From: Actinomycetales bacterium Ga0077552
GTDB lineage: Bacteria; Actinomycetota; Actinomycetes; Actinomycetales; Microbacteriaceae
Assembly: GCA_001464255.1 (NCBI GenBank)
Contig: LNFD01000175.1
Span: forward strand, 1-12,136
Length of the DNA stretch: 12,136 nt
Direction: 5' to 3'
The notes beneath the pieces were generated by a model, which searched no databases, was not told where the DNA came from, and saw only the letters and a list, made by a program, of their open reading frames with translations. Shown here one piece after another: positions 5,706 to 12,136 of the stretch (positions are counted from its first letter, which is position 1; each line of letters starts with the position of its first letter). A program made the position numbers and the translations under genes.

Positions 5706-6446
5706 ATGACTGAGCACAACGCGCCCGCCGCCAGCGGAGCATCCACCGCGGCGGCATCGCCCGGCCGCACCACCAGCCGGAAGCGCAGCGTGCTGCTCTT
5801 CCTGCGCGACGTGCTCGTCATCGTGGTGGCGGCGCTCGTCATCTCCTTCCTCATCAAGACGTTCCTGATCCGCTCGTTCTACATCCCCTCCGAGTCGATG
5901 CAGCAGACGCTGCTCGTCAACGACCGCATCATCGTCAACCAGCTCGTGCCGGCCGTCGTGCCGATCGAGCGCGGCGATGTCGTCGTGTTCGCCGACCCGG
6001 GCGGATGGCTGCCTCCGCGCGTCGAGACGCCGCCGGCGCCGCTCGCCGCCGCCGGCGACTGGGTGCTCTCGCTCATCGGGCTCAGCACCTCCGACAGCGA
6101 CGAGCACCTCGTCAAGCGCGTCATCGGTCTGCCGGGCGACCGCATCGTGTGCTGCAACGACCTCGGGCAGCTCAGCATCAACGGGGTGCCGCTCGACGAG
6201 CCGTACGTGCTGCTGCCGGCCGACACGACCGACGTCGCGGGGCAGGACTTCCAGGAGGACGTGCCCGAGGGCACCCTCTGGGTCATGGGCGACAACCGCT
6301 ACGACTCCTCCGACTCGCGCTTCAACGGCGTCGTGCCGATCGACGATGTCGTGGGTCGCGCGTTCGTCATCAGCTGGCCCATCGACCGCTGGCAGTGGAT
6401 CGACAGCTACCCGCTCGTGTTCGACGGGGTCGAGCGCCCCGAGTGA
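5706..6446 (+). CDS. lepB: Signal peptidase I
   Basis: This is the membrane-bound serine protease that removes signal peptides from exported proteins on the outer face of the membrane. A Ser/Ala-rich cytoplasmic N-terminus precedes one transmembrane helix (about 34-55, VLVIVVAALVISFLIKTFLI). The catalytic serine is S64 in YIPSESMQQTLL and the catalytic lysine is K137 in LVKRVIGLPGDRI. The third signature, WVMGDNRYDSSDSRFNG (192-208), is intact. The protein has 246 residues and a single helix, as usual in actinobacteria. A roughly 35-residue insertion (PGGWLPPRVETPPAPL to LSTSDSDE, 98-133) before the catalytic lysine is common in this lineage. The gene follows its own promoter and precedes rnhB by 24 bases. 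The Ig-like exported proteins encoded nearby would be natural substrates, but no specific link is shown. Confidence 0.96.
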   Translation: MTEHNAPAASGASTAAASPGRTTSRKRSVLLFLRDVLVIVVAALVISFLIKTFLIRSFYIPSESMQQTLLVNDRIIVNQLVPAVVPIERGDVVVFADPGGWLPPRVETPPAPLAAAGDWVLSLIGLSTSDSDEHLVKRVIGLPGDRIVCCNDLGQLSINGVPLDEPYVLLPADTTDVAGQDFQEDVPEGTLWVMGDNRYDSSDSRFNGVVPIDDVVGRAFVISWPIDRWQWIDSYPLVFDGVERPE

Positions 6447-6458
6447 GCGCTGCCCCGT

Positions 6459-6464
6459 GAGACT
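6459..6464 (+). promoter_or_regulatory. Degenerate TAGACT-like box before rnhB
   Basis: GAGACT ends 6 bases before the ATG of rnhB, the same position as the TAGACT boxes of neighbouring genes but lacking the first T of TANNNT. It may be a weak internal promoter or a decayed one; rnhB could equally be read from the lepB promoter. Confidence 0.2.
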
Positions 6465-6470
6465 GGCCCG

Positions 6471-7151
6471 ATGAGCGCCGCGCCCACGCTCGAGGTCGAG
6501 CACGCGTTCTTCGCCGCCGGCGCCCCCGTCGTGATCGGCGTCGACGAGGTCGGCCGCGGCGCGATCGCGGGCGTCGTCGCCGTGGGCGTGTGCGCGATCC
6601 TGCCGGGGGTGGATGCTCCGCCCGCCCCTCTGCGCGACAGCAAGCTGCTCAGCCCCGCCCGGCGGGCCGAGGTCGAGCCCCTCGTGCACTTCTGGGCTGC
6701 CGCGGTCGCGGTGGGGGAGGCGGAGCCGGCCGAGATCGACGAGCACGGCATCGTCGCGGCGCTCGGCATGGCCGCGCGCCGCGGGCTCATCGCCCTGCAC
6801 GCGGCGGGCATCGACGTCGGCGGCTCGACCGTGCTGCTCGACGGCAGCCACGATTGGCTGACGCCCGCGCTGAGCTCGCCCCCGCGCATCCTGACCCGCG
6901 TCAAGGCCGACCGCGACTGCGCCTCCGTGGCGGGGGCCTCGGTCGTGGCGAAGCAGCACCGCGACGCTCTCATGGTGGCCGACCACGAGCGCTGGCCGGT
7001 CTACGGCTGGAGCGGCAACAAGGGCTACGGCAGCCCCGACCACCTGGCCGCGGTCGCGGCGCACGGCGCCTCCCCGCGGCACCGCGTCACCTGGCTGCGG
7101 GCGCCCTCGCTCGTCGACGGTCTCGACGCCGGTCCCGGCGCGACGGTCTAG
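6471..7151 (+). CDS. rnhB: Ribonuclease HII
   Basis: RNase HII cleaves RNA in RNA-DNA hybrids and starts removal of single ribonucleotides from DNA. The four acidic catalytic positions are visible: D25 and E26 in GVDEVGRGAIAG, D124 in VLLDGSHDW and D147 in VKADRDC. Further family blocks are LRDSKLLSPARR (54-65), SVAGASVVAKQHRDALM and NKGYGSPDHLAAVAAHGASPRHR. The family GRGP is GRGA here, a mild change. Length is 226 residues, normal. The ATG at 6471 starts 24 bases after lepB. The TAG stop (7149-7151) overlaps the -10 box of the next gene. Confidence 0.95.
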   Translation: MSAAPTLEVEHAFFAAGAPVVIGVDEVGRGAIAGVVAVGVCAILPGVDAPPAPLRDSKLLSPARRAEVEPLVHFWAAAVAVGEAEPAEIDEHGIVAALGMAARRGLIALHAAGIDVGGSTVLLDGSHDWLTPALSSPPRILTRVKADRDCASVAGASVVAKQHRDALMVADHERWPVYGWSGNKGYGSPDHLAAVAAHGASPRHRVTWLRAPSLVDGLDAGPGATV

Positions 7152-7154
7152 ACT
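7149..7154 (+). promoter_or_regulatory. Probable -10 element (TAGACT) for the DUF2469 gene
   Basis: TAGACT begins with the rnhB stop codon and ends 9 bases before the ATG at 7164. No ribosome-binding site is visible in CGACACGCC between them, which fits a leaderless or near-leaderless transcript. The overlap with a TAG stop repeats the arrangement at rimM/trmD. Confidence 0.45.
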
Positions 7155-7163
7155 CGACACGCC

Positions 7164-7487
7164 ATGGACGACGAAGAATTCGACGACTACGACCGCGAGG
7201 TCGAGCTCGCCCTCTACCGCGAGTACCGCGATGTCGTCTCGCAGTTCCAGTACGTCGTCGAGACCGAGCGCCGCTTCTACCTCGCGAACGAGGTCGAGCA
7301 GGTCGTGCGCGACATGGGCGGCGACTTCTACTTCGAGCTCACGCTCACCGACGTGTGGGTGTGGGACGTCTACCGCGCCGACCGCTTCGTGAAGAGCGTC
7401 AAGGTGCTGACCTTCAAAGACGTGAACGTCGAAGAGCTCGGCAAGAAGGAGCTCAAGCTGCCGAAAGAGCTCGCGCTCGACGAGTAG
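7164..7487 (+). CDS. DUF2469 family conserved actinobacterial protein
   Basis: This 107-residue acidic protein belongs to the DUF2469 family (Rv2901c type), which in actinobacteria lies directly after rnhB. The function is not established. It opens with MDDEEFDDYDREVELALYRE, followed by the conserved block QFQYVVETERRFYLANEV (28-45). The aromatic segment FYFELTLTDVWVWDVYRADRF (55-75) precedes the C-terminal part VKVLTFKDVNVEELGKKELK. Small size, strong conservation and the aromatic patch suggest a protein- or RNA-contacting factor, but that is inference. The ATG is chosen because the family starts with this acidic stretch. A diverged copy of its last 39 residues occurs at 10425-10544. Confidence 0.92.
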   Translation: MDDEEFDDYDREVELALYREYRDVVSQFQYVVETERRFYLANEVEQVVRDMGGDFYFELTLTDVWVWDVYRADRFVKSVKVLTFKDVNVEELGKKELKLPKELALDE

Positions 7488-7525
7488 CCGCGCGAATTCG
7501 TCATACGTTCGAAACGATCTCGGGA

Positions 7526-7554
7526 TAACCTGAGCACCACGTGCCCCCGCACGT
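7526..7554 (+). promoter_or_regulatory. Promoter -10 (TAACCT) and leader hairpin of the large Ig-like gene
   Basis: TAACCT (7526-7531), within TCGGGATAACCTGAGCA, fits TANNNT. It is followed by a perfect 6-base-pair hairpin ACGTGC-CCCC-GCACGT (7539-7554) in the presumed leader. The region aligns with the spacer before the second Ig-like gene (TCGGGTTAGCATGACGA at 10580-10596), at the same distance from the start codon within a base or two, which supports a conserved promoter. Confidence 0.45.
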
Positions 7555-7587
7555 CGCGCCCCCCCAGTGCTCGAGGCAGGATTCACC

Positions 7588-10368
7588 GTGCCGAACCCCC
7601 GTCGTCCCCTGCGCCGCGCCGCGGCCGCTGTCGCCGCCGCCGTGATCGTGGCAGCCTCGGTCGTCGCGGGCACCTCGGTGGCCACCGCGGCCCCCGGAGC
7701 CCCGACGATCACGAGCCCCGCGGCCTCCCTCGACACCGTCGGGCCCGATGTCACGATCGCCGGCACGCTCGCCGTGCCGAGCGGGTACGACTTCGTGCGC
7801 GTTCAGTGGAGCACGCAGGGCGCGGTGGTCGAGGAGTGCTTCCAGGGGCTCGCGCCCGGCGAGACGACGTTCTCGTGCACTTCGGCCGTTCCGGCCCCCG
7901 GTATCTATTCGGTCGTCGCGCAGCACAGCGACGTCGCGGAGCCGGGCCCCGGCGACTGGAGCACCGACAGCAACGCGGTGACGGTGCGGGTCGGATCGAC
8001 CGACACGGTCGCGATCACGAACTACACGAGCTTCAGCAACGAGTGGACGACGCAGTCGCCCACGATCGCCGGAACCGGCCCCGCGTTCGGTGCCGTCGCC
8101 GTCGAGGTCGTCTTCAATCTGTTCGACGACAACGGCGAGCAGCGGGTGCCGTACTGCACCGACACGGTGATCCCGGCCTCGGGCGAGTGGAGCTGCTCGG
8201 GCACCTCGCCCGGCTGGGGCGGCACGACCGTCACGGGTCTCGAGACGGTGCCGGGCAGCTACGACGACGAGATCGGCGGCGACATGCTGCCGGCACCGCC
8301 CGACGCCACGTACGTGTTCGGGCCCGGGAGCATCCAGCTGACCCTCGACGGCCTGCCGATCTGGAACGTCTTCGCCGATCTCATCCCGGTCGATATCGGG
8401 GAGGGCGGCGAGTACTCCTACGGGTTCACCTATGAGTACTGCCCGCTGTTCAGCCAGAACCCACTGCCGGGAGGGCAGACCGAGACGTGCTTCTACCCCG
8501 ACCTCGCTCCGGGCATCTGGAACATCTACGCCATGCAGGAGTGGGAGTTCTTCACCGGCTTCTACCGCGACGACTACATCATGATCCCCGAGCAGCCGGG
8601 CCCGCTCGCCGCCGCGGTCAACGCTGACCGCTCGGTGACCTTCAGCGGCACGGGCCAGCCGGGCTACACCGTGATCGTGCGCGACGCCGCCGAGAACCAG
8701 GTCTGCGCCGGCGTCGTCGCGACGGGCGGCGGCTGGCAGTGCACGGCGGCGCCCGCCGCGGGCACGGCCTCGTACCGCGCCATCCAGCAGGCGACGGGCT
8801 TCGTTGCGACCCCTTCTGACGACCTCGGCACCGTGAGCTCGTACGCGGGTCTCTCGACCTACACACCCTCGGTCGCTGTAACGGTACCGCCCGCGCCCCC
8901 GGCGCCCCGGGCCCCCGCCCCGCTCCCGCCGGCTCCGCTGCCGTGGGCCCTCGAGGGCTACGACGGGTCGCCGCTCACTCCCGGCCAGGTGCTCGCGCTC
9001 ACGGCCCAGGGGCTTCCCGTCGGCACTGTCGTCGTCGTAGAGATCCGCTCGACGCCGCGCGTGCTCGGCACCGCGGTGGCCGACGACGCCGGGCTCTTCG
9101 CCCTCGAGGTGACGGTGCCGACTGATCTCGAGCCGGGCGACCACACGCTCGTCGCGATCGCGACCCCGCCGGGCGGCGTCGAGTCGCCCGTCTCGATCCC
9201 CGTCTCGGTCATCGCTGCCTCCACGATCGATCCCGTGAAGGAGACCGTGGAATCCAGCGCACCGGAGAAGACCGACGCTGCGGGCGCGGGCGACGGCGGG
9301 TCGGGCGGCGGGGCGGTCGACCGCTCCGATCCGGCGGCTCCCTCGGCGATCAGCGACAGCATCCCGACCATCGACCGCATCGTCCGAACGCCCTTGCTCG
9401 CGGTGGCGGCGGGCGGCCTCGCGCTCGCCCTGCTGCTGCTCGTGGCCTTCCCCGCCGAGCTGCTCAACAGCACGCTCGCCTCGAACACGCGTCGCCTCGG
9501 CCGGTGGTACGCCGCCATCGAGGGCCGCGTCGAGCAGGCGACCGAGTGGTTCGCGGCCGTGACGCGCACGCGCGCCCTCGCGGCGGCCGTGCTCGTCACG
9601 GTGACCGCGCTGATCTTCGGCTTCGTCGACCCCGCCTACGGGTTCGACCCCGTCTCGCTGCGCATGACCGTCTCGCTCGCGATCGGGCTCTTCGTCATCA
9701 CCTATGGAGCCTCGTGGATCAGCGGCGCGATCATCCAGCGCGTCTGGGATATCCCCACGCGCGTGAGCCTGCAGCCCGCGGCGCTCGTGTTCGCCGTGCT
9801 CGGGGTCATCATCGCCCGGCTGCTCGAGTTCTCGCCCGGCTTCCTCATCGGCCTCGTCATCGGTCTCGATCTGCTGACGCGCGTCGGCGCCCCGCACCGC
9901 GTGCGCGCGATCCTCACGACGATCGGCGTCATGGTCGGTCTCGCGCTGATCGCGTGGGTCGGCTTCTCGATCGCGACCGCGCTCTCCTCGGGCGAACCGG
10001 GCGTGCTCGAGGCGCTCGTGAGCGACGCGCTCGTCGCGATCACGGCCGAGGGGCTCACTGCCGCGCTCGCCGCGCTCATGCCGCTCGGGTTCTTGCAGGG
10101 GCACGAGATCTTCCGCCGCTCGAAGCTGCTGTGGGCCGCGGTCTTCGCCGCAGTCGGCACGCTCTTCGCCCTCATCGTGCTGCCGACGGCCACGGGCGAG
10201 GAGGGCGAGATCGCCGATGTGGGCTTCTGGATGCTCATCATGGTGATCTTCGCGATCGTCACCCTCGCCCTGTGGGCCGTTCTCCAGTACACAGGCCGCG
10301 GTTCGGGCGATGATGAGGAGGGTGTCGCGGCGCCCGCCCTCGCGGTGCCGGAGAGGGCCGCCCGCTGA
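7588..10368 (+). CDS. Large exported Ig-like protein with C-terminal multi-pass membrane domain
   Basis: This 926-residue protein has no function I can name. A signal peptide (NPRRPLRR, then a long Ala/Val core to about residue 35) likely ends near ATAAPGAP. Four Ig-like modules follow, each with a Cys pair: C84/C97, C190/C203, C285/C301 and C373/C385; modules 1, 2 and 4 end in FSC, WSC and WQC. A Pro-rich hinge (about 432-452) leads to a fifth module without Cys (about 453-545; LALTAQGL, then PGDHTLVAIATPPGG), which resembles bacterial Ig-like surface repeats. A Gly/Ser/Asp linker precedes about eight hydrophobic helices (603-900) and a short acidic tail. The Ig-like part should face outside, anchored by the polytopic domain. 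The GTG at 7588 is chosen over the GTG at 7567: AGGCAGG lies 7 bases upstream, and the spacer from DUF2469 is then exactly 100 bases, as in the second copy. Confidence 0.85.
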   Translation: MPNPRRPLRRAAAAVAAAVIVAASVVAGTSVATAAPGAPTITSPAASLDTVGPDVTIAGTLAVPSGYDFVRVQWSTQGAVVEECFQGLAPGETTFSCTSAVPAPGIYSVVAQHSDVAEPGPGDWSTDSNAVTVRVGSTDTVAITNYTSFSNEWTTQSPTIAGTGPAFGAVAVEVVFNLFDDNGEQRVPYCTDTVIPASGEWSCSGTSPGWGGTTVTGLETVPGSYDDEIGGDMLPAPPDATYVFGPGSIQLTLDGLPIWNVFADLIPVDIGEGGEYSYGFTYEYCPLFSQNPLPGGQTETCFYPDLAPGIWNIYAMQEWEFFTGFYRDDYIMIPEQPGPLAAAVNADRSVTFSGTGQPGYTVIVRDAAENQVCAGVVATGGGWQCTAAPAAGTASYRAIQQATGFVATPSDDLGTVSSYAGLSTYTPSVAVTVPPAPPAPRAPAPLPPAPLPWALEGYDGSPLTPGQVLALTAQGLPVGTVVVVEIRSTPRVLGTAVADDAGLFALEVTVPTDLEPGDHTLVAIATPPGGVESPVSIPVSVIAASTIDPVKETVESSAPEKTDAAGAGDGGSGGGAVDRSDPAAPSAISDSIPTIDRIVRTPLLAVAAGGLALALLLLVAFPAELLNSTLASNTRRLGRWYAAIEGRVEQATEWFAAVTRTRALAAAVLVTVTALIFGFVDPAYGFDPVSLRMTVSLAIGLFVITYGASWISGAIIQRVWDIPTRVSLQPAALVFAVLGVIIARLLEFSPGFLIGLVIGLDLLTRVGAPHRVRAILTTIGVMVGLALIAWVGFSIATALSSGEPGVLEALVSDALVAITAEGLTAALAALMPLGFLQGHEIFRRSKLLWAAVFAAVGTLFALIVLPTATGEEGEIADVGFWMLIMVIFAIVTLALWAVLQYTGRGSGDDEEGVAAPALAVPERAAR

Positions 10369-10400
10369 CGTCGGAGCCACTCTCACCACGTAAGACGCTC

Positions 10401-10544
10401 GTGAGCGACTCTCCGCCCTACCCTGTCGACCCGGCCGACCGATTCATGAACAAGGTCGAGGTGCTGCCTGTCAAGAATGTCCGTGTCGAAGCGCTGGGCA
10501 CGAACACGCTCACGCTTCTTCCGGAGCTCGTGATCGACGAGTGA
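10401..10544 (+). pseudogene. Remnant of a DUF2469 gene (C-terminal third, duplicated)
   Basis: A 47-codon frame starting at GTG 10401 encodes a product whose last 39 residues align without gaps to the C-terminus of the DUF2469 protein at 7368-7487. By hand count 20 of 39 residues are identical, including ADRF, the VE-LG core and the final DE before the stop. The first eight residues (MSDSPPYP) show little similarity, and the N-terminal two thirds of the family are absent. The frame is still open, so translation cannot be excluded, but the missing conserved block FQYVVETERRFYL argues for a remnant. Like the intact gene it lies exactly 100 bases before an exported Ig-like gene. Divergence means the duplication is old or the fragment came from a related genome. 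Confidence 0.7.
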
Positions 10545-10554
10545 ACCTGGGAGT

Positions 10555-10580
10555 TCGGCGAGACGCCGACGAGCAGTTTT
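10555..10580 (+). terminator. Weak hairpin followed by T-run after the DUF2469 remnant
   Basis: TCGGCG (10555-10560) pairs perfectly with CGCCGA (10564-10569) around an AGA loop, and a TTTT run occurs at 10577-10580. The T-run is 7 bases from the stem, so efficient termination is doubtful. The hairpin lies just upstream of the next promoter and might instead be an operator-like site. Confidence 0.25.
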
Positions 10581-10585
10581 CGGGT

Positions 10586-10591
10586 TAGCAT
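10586..10591 (+). promoter_or_regulatory. -10 element (TAGCAT) of the second Ig-like gene
   Basis: TAGCAT fits TANNNT and aligns with TAACCT before the first Ig-like gene; both follow a CGGG and are followed by GA-rich sequence and then a CCCC-containing leader. GAGG (10634-10637) before the ATG at 10645 is a plausible ribosome-binding site. No clear -35 is seen. Confidence 0.4.
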
Positions 10592-10644
10592 GACGAGACG
10601 TGCGATGCCCCCGCTCGCGCGCCCCTGTACCGAGGTTGATATTC

Positions 10645-12136
10645 ATGACGGTTACTCGAAAGCCGTTTCGCCGCGCCCTTGCCATTGCAACGATCGGTGT
10701 GGTTGCCGTATCCGGCGCGCTCGTCGCCACCTCCGCCGCGCAGGCCGTTCCGGAAGCCCCGATCATCTTCGGTCCTCTCGATAACCTCACGAACGTGTTC
10801 ACGGTCGAGGTGGATCCCGCGCCGAGTGCGCTTGAGCAAACCGTTTCCGTTTCGTGGGCGCATGAAGGGACGGGCACCGTCGGCATTGGATGCCAGGTCG
10901 TAATCCCCGCCGATACCCCCGACGGCACGACGTTCTCTTGCGAAACCACCGTCCCTCCGGGCCAGTTCGGCTTCTACAACCTCACCGCGATCTCGACCGA
11001 CGCCGATGGGGATAGCCCCGTCAGCGACGTCATGGGGGCCGTGCGATACGGGGAGCCCGCAGACCCCGGGAGCCTGGTGCCCGGCGCGCCCCTCGACGGT
11101 CCTGAGTCGCCCGTCGTCGTTGATGGGCTGGAAACGGCAATCACGGGTCTCGGTCCGGCCCTTTCCACCATTGACGTACGCGCCTCGCTCCCCGAACAAG
11201 CCGCCATCGACATCTGCGTGACCACGGCGTCTTCGACCGGTGCGTTCACGTGCCCGACCGTGTTTCCCGACTACGGCCTCTGGAACGTGCGCTTCTTCGT
11301 CACCGACGTCGAGGGCGGCGAGACGGTGTTCCCCGCTGATCTCGGGTCCATCGCCGTCTCGGTGAATCCGCCTGTGCCCACAGTGGCTAGCTCCACCTCG
11401 TTCTCGGCAATCGGTGTCGATCTCGAAGGCGTGCCGGGGTCGAACGTCGGTGCGGCGCTCGTGCTCGACGCCTTCGGCTCGCCGGCAGAGGGCGGCTTCT
11501 GCCCAGCCGCCTGGGAGGGCAATCCAGCAGCCCCGCCTACCGGAGGAGCCGCGGTCGGTTGCTTCTTCCCTGCGGTGACGCCGGGCATTCACCTCCTGCA
11601 GTCGACGCAGTTCATCAACGGTGCCGTCTCGATCGCGCGCGACGACCTCTTCTACGCCGCGGCGACGCCGACCCTGGTCGTCGAGCCGTTTCCCGGCGGC
11701 GCGGTATTCTCGGGAACCGTCGACACCCTTGCGAGCGATCTCACCGCATCGGGCACCCGCATCGACGGCCTCGCCGTGATCGTGCGCGAACACGGTCTGC
11801 AGCGGAGACGTCGACCTCGCCACGGGTGCCTGGTCATGCGACGGCCCGATCGAGTCGGGTGCCGACAGCTTCGCGGCATACACGGAAGTGCAGGGTTTCG
11901 GTGACGACCCGGATGTTCTCGGCGCAGTCAACGGAACGTATGGCGCAGTCTCGGCGATTTCATCGGACGTCGCCGCGACGATTCCGGGCGGTGTGGTGCC
12001 ACCCCCGCCGACGATGGGCTACAGCTTCGGCCCCGCCACGGTCGATGTCACCGCGCAGGGGCTCGAGAACTCGAGCATCGGGATCAGGTTGTACTCGGTG
12101 ACGGTCACGGAGGGTGAGGGCGAGGGGTACACCTAC
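10645..12136 (+). pseudogene. Second exported Ig-like protein gene, frameshifted, runs off window
   Basis: This is a diverged paralogue of the 7588-10368 gene. A signal peptide (TRKPFRRALAIATIGVVAVS to about residue 33, SAAQA) is followed by Ig-like modules with Cys pairs C83/C99, C191/C203 and C286/C306, nearly the same residue numbers as the first copy. The frame from ATG 10645 reaches a stop at 11902-11904, but after IVR (11779-11787) it becomes a basic, low-quality sequence. In the +1 frame from 11786, homology resumes as ANTVCSGDVDLATGAWSC, giving the fourth Cys pair, and stays open to the window end, including VTAQGL of module five. Between the two frames the copy lacks a few residues, consistent with a short deletion. 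It is probably a pseudogene, unless the shift is a sequencing error. More A/T in third codon positions than in the first copy suggests relaxed selection or a different origin. The C-terminal membrane domain, if present, lies beyond the window. Confidence 0.75.

Noticed and set aside
7567..7587. Earlier GTG start for the large Ig-like protein
   Set aside because: It would add seven residues before the basic start of the signal peptide and lacks a ribosome-binding site. The start at 7588 has AGGCAGG upstream and reproduces the 100-base spacer of the paralogue.
10102..10107. His-Glu in GHEIF as a zinc protease HExxH motif
   Set aside because: The sequence is HEIFR, without the second His, and no HExxH is present in the other helices.
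7501..10389. Very long open frame on the minus strand opposite the Ig-like gene (and similar ones at 5127-7766 and 1592-2665)
   Set aside because: Products are rich in Arg, Asp, His and Gly with no fold-like pattern, and run opposite clearly recognised genes. This is the usual antisense effect of strong G/C third-position bias.
11776..11800. Programmed ribosomal frameshift in the second Ig-like gene
   Set aside because: There is no slippery heptamer or evident stimulatory element at the junction, and residues are missing relative to the paralogue, which fits a deletion better.
1..12136. CRISPR arrays, tRNA or rRNA genes, insertion sequences and attachment sites
   Set aside because: I saw no regularly spaced direct repeats with unique spacers, no cloverleaf-like segments, no transposase or integrase motifs and no flanking inverted repeats around the duplicated unit.

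Overview
The window is high-GC DNA with strong G/C third-position bias, GTG starts, actinobacterial -10 elements of the TANNNT type and an actinobacterial gene order. The order rpsP - KH protein - rimM - trmD ... rplS - lepB - rnhB - DUF2469 is the one seen around Rv2909c-Rv2901c in Mycobacterium tuberculosis. The protein style (alanine-rich S16 tail, short TrmD, secreted Ig-like proteins) suggests Microbacteriaceae. I cannot name the genus from sequence alone.

Layout. Positions 29-817 encode a luciferase-like (F420/flavin-type) oxidoreductase with a likely leaderless promoter. Positions 994-3550 are a tightly packed plus-strand block for ribosome production: ribosomal protein S16, an RNA-binding KH protein, the 16S maturation factor RimM, the tRNA m1G37 methyltransferase TrmD and a four-helix membrane protein. 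Several genes overlap by 4 bases or are separated by a few. Positions 3624-5037 hold a minus-strand pair, a TetR-type regulator followed by type I methionine aminopeptidase, which splits trmD from rplS. Positions 5101-5600 hold the rplS promoter, a foldable leader and L19, closed by a near-ideal hairpin terminator. Positions 5706-7487 encode signal peptidase I, RNase HII and the small actinobacterial protein DUF2469. Several of these genes have a TAGACT or TAGACT-like box just before the start codon, twice overlapping the preceding TAG stop.

The accessory and most interesting part is 7488-12136. A 926-residue exported protein has four Ig-like modules, each with a Cys pair, a Pro-rich hinge, one more Ig-like module and a polytopic membrane domain. 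It is followed by a second, diverged copy of the same arrangement. The second copy begins with a 47-codon remnant matching the C-terminal third of DUF2469 (10401-10544), then exactly the same 100-base spacer length, then a second exported Ig-like gene (10645 onwards). The downstream gene is disrupted by a frameshift near 11788, plausibly loss of one copy of a 5-base tandem repeat, and runs off the window. I read this as a tandem or recombinational duplication of a [DUF2469 3' end + promoter + Ig-like surface protein] unit, with decay of the second unit. I see no transposase, CRISPR array, tRNA or rRNA.
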